Shown here: positions 61,382-64,000 of the stretch, piece by piece | How positions within the stretch are numbered: position 1 is the stretch's first letter | Layout: each line of letters opens with the position of its first letter | DNA from: Adiantum capillus-veneris | Taxonomy: Eukaryota; Streptophyta; Polypodiopsida; Polypodiales; Pteridaceae | Assembly (NCBI GenBank): GCA_014529385.2 | Contig: CM043950.1 | Coordinates: 153,194,445-153,258,444 of the forward strand | Direction: 5' to 3' | DNA length: 64,000 nucleotides | Notes under the pieces: model-generated | Database searches by the model: none | What the model was told of the DNA's origin: nothing | Seen by the model: only the letters and a program-made list of their open reading frames with translations | Made by a program: the position numbers and the translations under genes

Positions 61382-62420
61382 TTACATGGCTGACAACCCC
61401 CCTAACACCTCTTTCACCTCTTGAAACACTTCTTCACACTTGTCATCCCATTGCAATGGATCATGCTTTGCCACTTGTTGTAATGGATAAAGGAGTTGCG
61501 AAGACAATGGAATAAACCGTGCCATGTACTTCACTTTGTGTATAAAGGTTTCCAATTGCTTTGTACTCGTAGGTGATGGAAGAAGAATAATAGACTTAAC
61601 CTTGTCTGGATCAGCGTCAATGCCATTTTTTGACACCATATGGCCCAATAACTTCACCCCTGGCTGTGCTAGATGATATTTCTTGGGATTTAGTTATCCT
61701 CCACATTCATCATATCAAGCCAATACCATCTGCAACTTCTCATGGTGTTCAGCCCTACTGTTGTAGACAAAAAAGTCGTCCATAAAAGCTTTAACACAAC
61801 TACCAATGAATGGTTCCAATACCCAATTTTCTCTCTCTTGATAGAAATATGGCTCATTTGACAAACCAAATGGCAATACTATGTAGCAATAACAGCCCCA
61901 TGGCGTAATAAAAGTTGTCTTTGTGCGGTCGTTAAGAGCAATCTTCAATTGAAAATAGCCTAAAAAACCATCACACACTGTACCTCTCATAACCTGCCAT
62001 TGAATCCAAGATCTGATCAATGAATGGAAGAGGATATGGGTTCTTCTTAGTGGCTAAATTTAAGGGTTTAAAATCTACACAAATCCTCCACTTTCCATCC
62101 TTCTTTGGACTAACTACTACTAGACTCAGCCATTCTGTGGTCTCCATAGGGACTATGAACCCTGCCTTCAATAACTTGTCCACCTCTTCCCGCAAGGGTT
62201 CCATTTGCTCTTGACCCATCCTTCTTAGCCTTTTCCGCACAGGCTTAGCACCTTCCTTCAGCTCTATATGCATCTCTTTGCCCTTGAACCCTCTAATCTC
62301 TTCATATAAAGTAATGAACAAATCAGGAAAACTAGCCAGCATGTGCAAATAGATCTCCTTCTCCATAGTTGAGAGGTCTCCACTGATCATTTGTGTCATC
62401 AGTTCCTGCTTCTTTGACAA
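61382..62420 (-). pseudogene. Gypsy 2 reverse transcriptase
   Basis: Starts in EMHIELKEGAKPVRKRLRRM; then VVVSPKKDGKWRICVDFKPL, PYPLPFIDQILDSM. A 2-bp deletion relative to gypsy 1 near 61985 shifts frame just before CDGFLGYFQLKIAL. Catalytic KAFMDDFFVYNSRAEH, then two stops (VLA-stop, CGG-stop near 61715-61695) before the thumb and connection. Confidence 0.86.
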
Positions 62421-63048
62421 TGGTTTGCATCAGCCTTTCAATCACTTCATAAGGCCCTTCACCTTCATCTTCAGCCTCATCTGCAAATGCAAATAAACCA
62501 GACTTCTGGATTCCTTTGTCCATCAAAAGAAATGCAACATCAACATCCTCATCACTGCTGGTAGTACTATCACTGTCCTCATCAGTCCCTGTGGAATAGT
62601 CTTCATCACTAGACTCATCCTCATCTTCATAATGCTCTCCCAATACTTTCTTTGTGTCCATATTATATAGCTTCTTGGCACCTGTCTTTCCATAGAGGCT
62701 AATCGTACCACGTCGCCAATCTTGAACAGCTCCCACTGCACGTAACCATGGTCTACCCAGTATAATAGGATATGCTCCCAACCCCGCCGGCATCACATGG
62801 AAATCAACCACTGCCTTTGCATCATACGCCTCCACTTCTAAGCTCTTTACAACACCCAAACATTTTACTTTTTGATGGTTTGCCAATCTGATCTGGAAGC
62901 CTGACACCCCAGTCACTGTAAGACCCATCCTCTCAACGTATGAGTGTGTTATGACACATATTTGGGCTCCACCATCAACATAACCTTGTCCTAGATTTTT
63001 TCTTTTGTGCCACACATCTACTATTTGGACAAATGTCTGGTAGCCCAT
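62421..63048 (-). pseudogene. Gypsy 2 aspartic protease region
   Basis: YVDGGAQICVITHSYVERMG near 62975 is the protease active-site region; AYPIILGRPWLRAVG near 62750 the flap-distal motif; an acidic linker EDEDESSDEDYSTG leads to RT. One extra A near 63025 relative to gypsy 1 puts it out of frame with gag. Confidence 0.8.
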
Positions 63049-64000
63049 CCATCGCCAACACCTTCACTGAACCTCTCTTTGGTTCTTTGTCCATTGGGTT
63101 AACCATCCTCTTGCACTGTCGCTTTAGCTTAGGCACCATCTCTATAAGCTGCCCAAAAGTAACATCTGTCTTCCTGCTTGTCAAATCCTCCTTCAAGTCA
63201 TAGCTTAATTTCCCATCCCCTAGTGGAAAATCTGAAACATGAAACTTGCGACGAGCCCTCCTTTTCCTCTTGTCCTTAACATCCTCACCCTCATGGCTCT
63301 TTCCCTTCTTCTTACTAGGACCTGGGGCACTTCTTCCTTCCTTGTCCTCTGTGGTCCTCTTCCCAATAGGCATCACTAAGGTATCCTCTAGCTTTGATGC
63401 CTTCTCCAAGGTGACTACACTTATCACTTTTGTCTTTCCCTTTTCCTCTTGGGTTGATCCACTAGTTCCTTCTTCTCCTTTAATTTCAATGCCATAATCA
63501 TTTGACCTAGTGAGCACCTGTCTTAGCAATGGATACATATCTCCCCCCATCCTTGGTGGCTTATCACATTGCGGGCTGATGTGGCCCAACTCTCCGCAAT
63601 TATAACATGTGGGCGTTTGCCTCGAGAACCTACCATTGCTTTGTCCAACACCATTCTTAGGTCTTTCTTCACCTCCTGGCTGATTTGCAAACCTCCCTTG
63701 ACCTCAATTATTTCCCACTTGACCTAGGATGTTTAGGTTGAGATTCTTCATTAAATCTACCACTTGTCTCATGTCTTGCCTTAGCCCATCATCTTGCACT
63801 GATGTAGTGACCACTACTGGCATAAACTGAGGAGTAACAAAAACCACTAGTTCATGATGAACCCCTGGCATGCGACCTTGCAAAGAATCCATAGGCTGAA
63901 ATTTAGACCTCATGGGCAATGACTCCACCCCTAACTGACTCATTTTCTTCAGCTTCCACTCTTTGTTCCTTGCTACCTCTAGTGCATCTTCATATGTCCT
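63027..64000 (-). pseudogene. Gypsy 2 gag C-terminal half (partial at window edge)
   Basis: Frame from 64000 leftwards: YEDALEVARNKEWKLKKM, MRQVVDLMKNLNLNILGQVG, a TGA near 63702, then an intact CCHC knuckle CYNCGELGHISPQC at about 63570-63612, and the basic linker KKKGKSHEGEDVKDKRKRR. N-terminal capsid sequence is outside the window. Confidence 0.82.

Larger units (their letters stand above)
57978..64000 (-). mobile_element. Ty3/gypsy (Tat-like) element 2, minus strand, runs off right edge
   Basis: Same family as element 1: the LTR, 3' UTR and all pol domains align at high similarity in inverse orientation. Present here: 3' LTR (57978-58874), integrase, two RNases H, RT, protease, and the C-terminal half of gag to 64000. 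The 5' LTR and gag N-terminus lie outside. There is no nested insertion, so this copy shows the uninterrupted state of the sites hit in element 1. Confidence 0.9.

Noticed and set aside
60591-63497. Plus-strand frames opposite gypsy 2
   Set aside because: Antisense shadows of pol and gag; mirror frames also appear on the minus strand of gypsy 1.

Overview
The window reads as repeat-dominated nuclear DNA of a land plant. The evidence is a Ty1/copia element, two Ty3/gypsy elements with the double RNase H layout of the plant Tat lineage, a hAT transposase of the BED/DUF659 type, plant-like intron signals and abundant (CT)n/(GA)n tracts. A large-genome seed-free plant such as a fern would fit, but the species cannot be fixed from sequence alone. 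I found no intact single-copy host gene, no rRNA or tRNA gene and no CRISPR array. Every recognisable coding region carries stops or frameshifts.

Layout. 1-1.3 kb: the 3' end and LTR of a decayed copia element. 1.4-21.2 kb: a long satellite array of about 185-190 bp units. Each unit is two roughly 95 bp halves in inverted orientation, so the array reads almost the same on both strands. It is interrupted by LTR-like segments at 9.35-9.9 and 12.26-12.83 kb and by a mixed segment at 2.2-3.5 kb. 21.2-26.7 kb: a 32-G tract in front of an LTR start, three 22-bp dyads at about 290 bp spacing, and fragments of unrecognised coding sequence.

26.7-52.1 kb is one gypsy element (about 8.1 kb of its own sequence) split by two insertions. 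Its 5' LTR holds a 12.2 kb hAT transposon (27436-39646) with CAGGGATTT ends and an 8-bp target duplication. The empty site is preserved in the other gypsy LTRs of the window. The hAT carries a transposase pseudogene and, convergent to it, a protein-kinase-like pseudogene with a RING-like C-terminus. That kinase is in turn split by a copia element (about 32.99-37.56 kb). The RNase H region of the gypsy is split by a 5.1 kb LTR element (43823-48953) with 1.7-1.9 kb LTRs and an unusual internal ORF with repeated PYDPGG-like motifs.

52.1-58.0 kb holds a second kinase-like pseudogene of the same type, also convergent with a short acidic ORF, then a minisatellite of about 60-75 bp. 58.0-64.0 kb is a second gypsy element of the same family in opposite orientation, running off the right edge.

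The most interesting points are the hAT element with a kinase-RING passenger (and a second linked kinase relic nearby), the strand-symmetric satellite, and the stratigraphy of insertions that can be ordered in time from the sequence.
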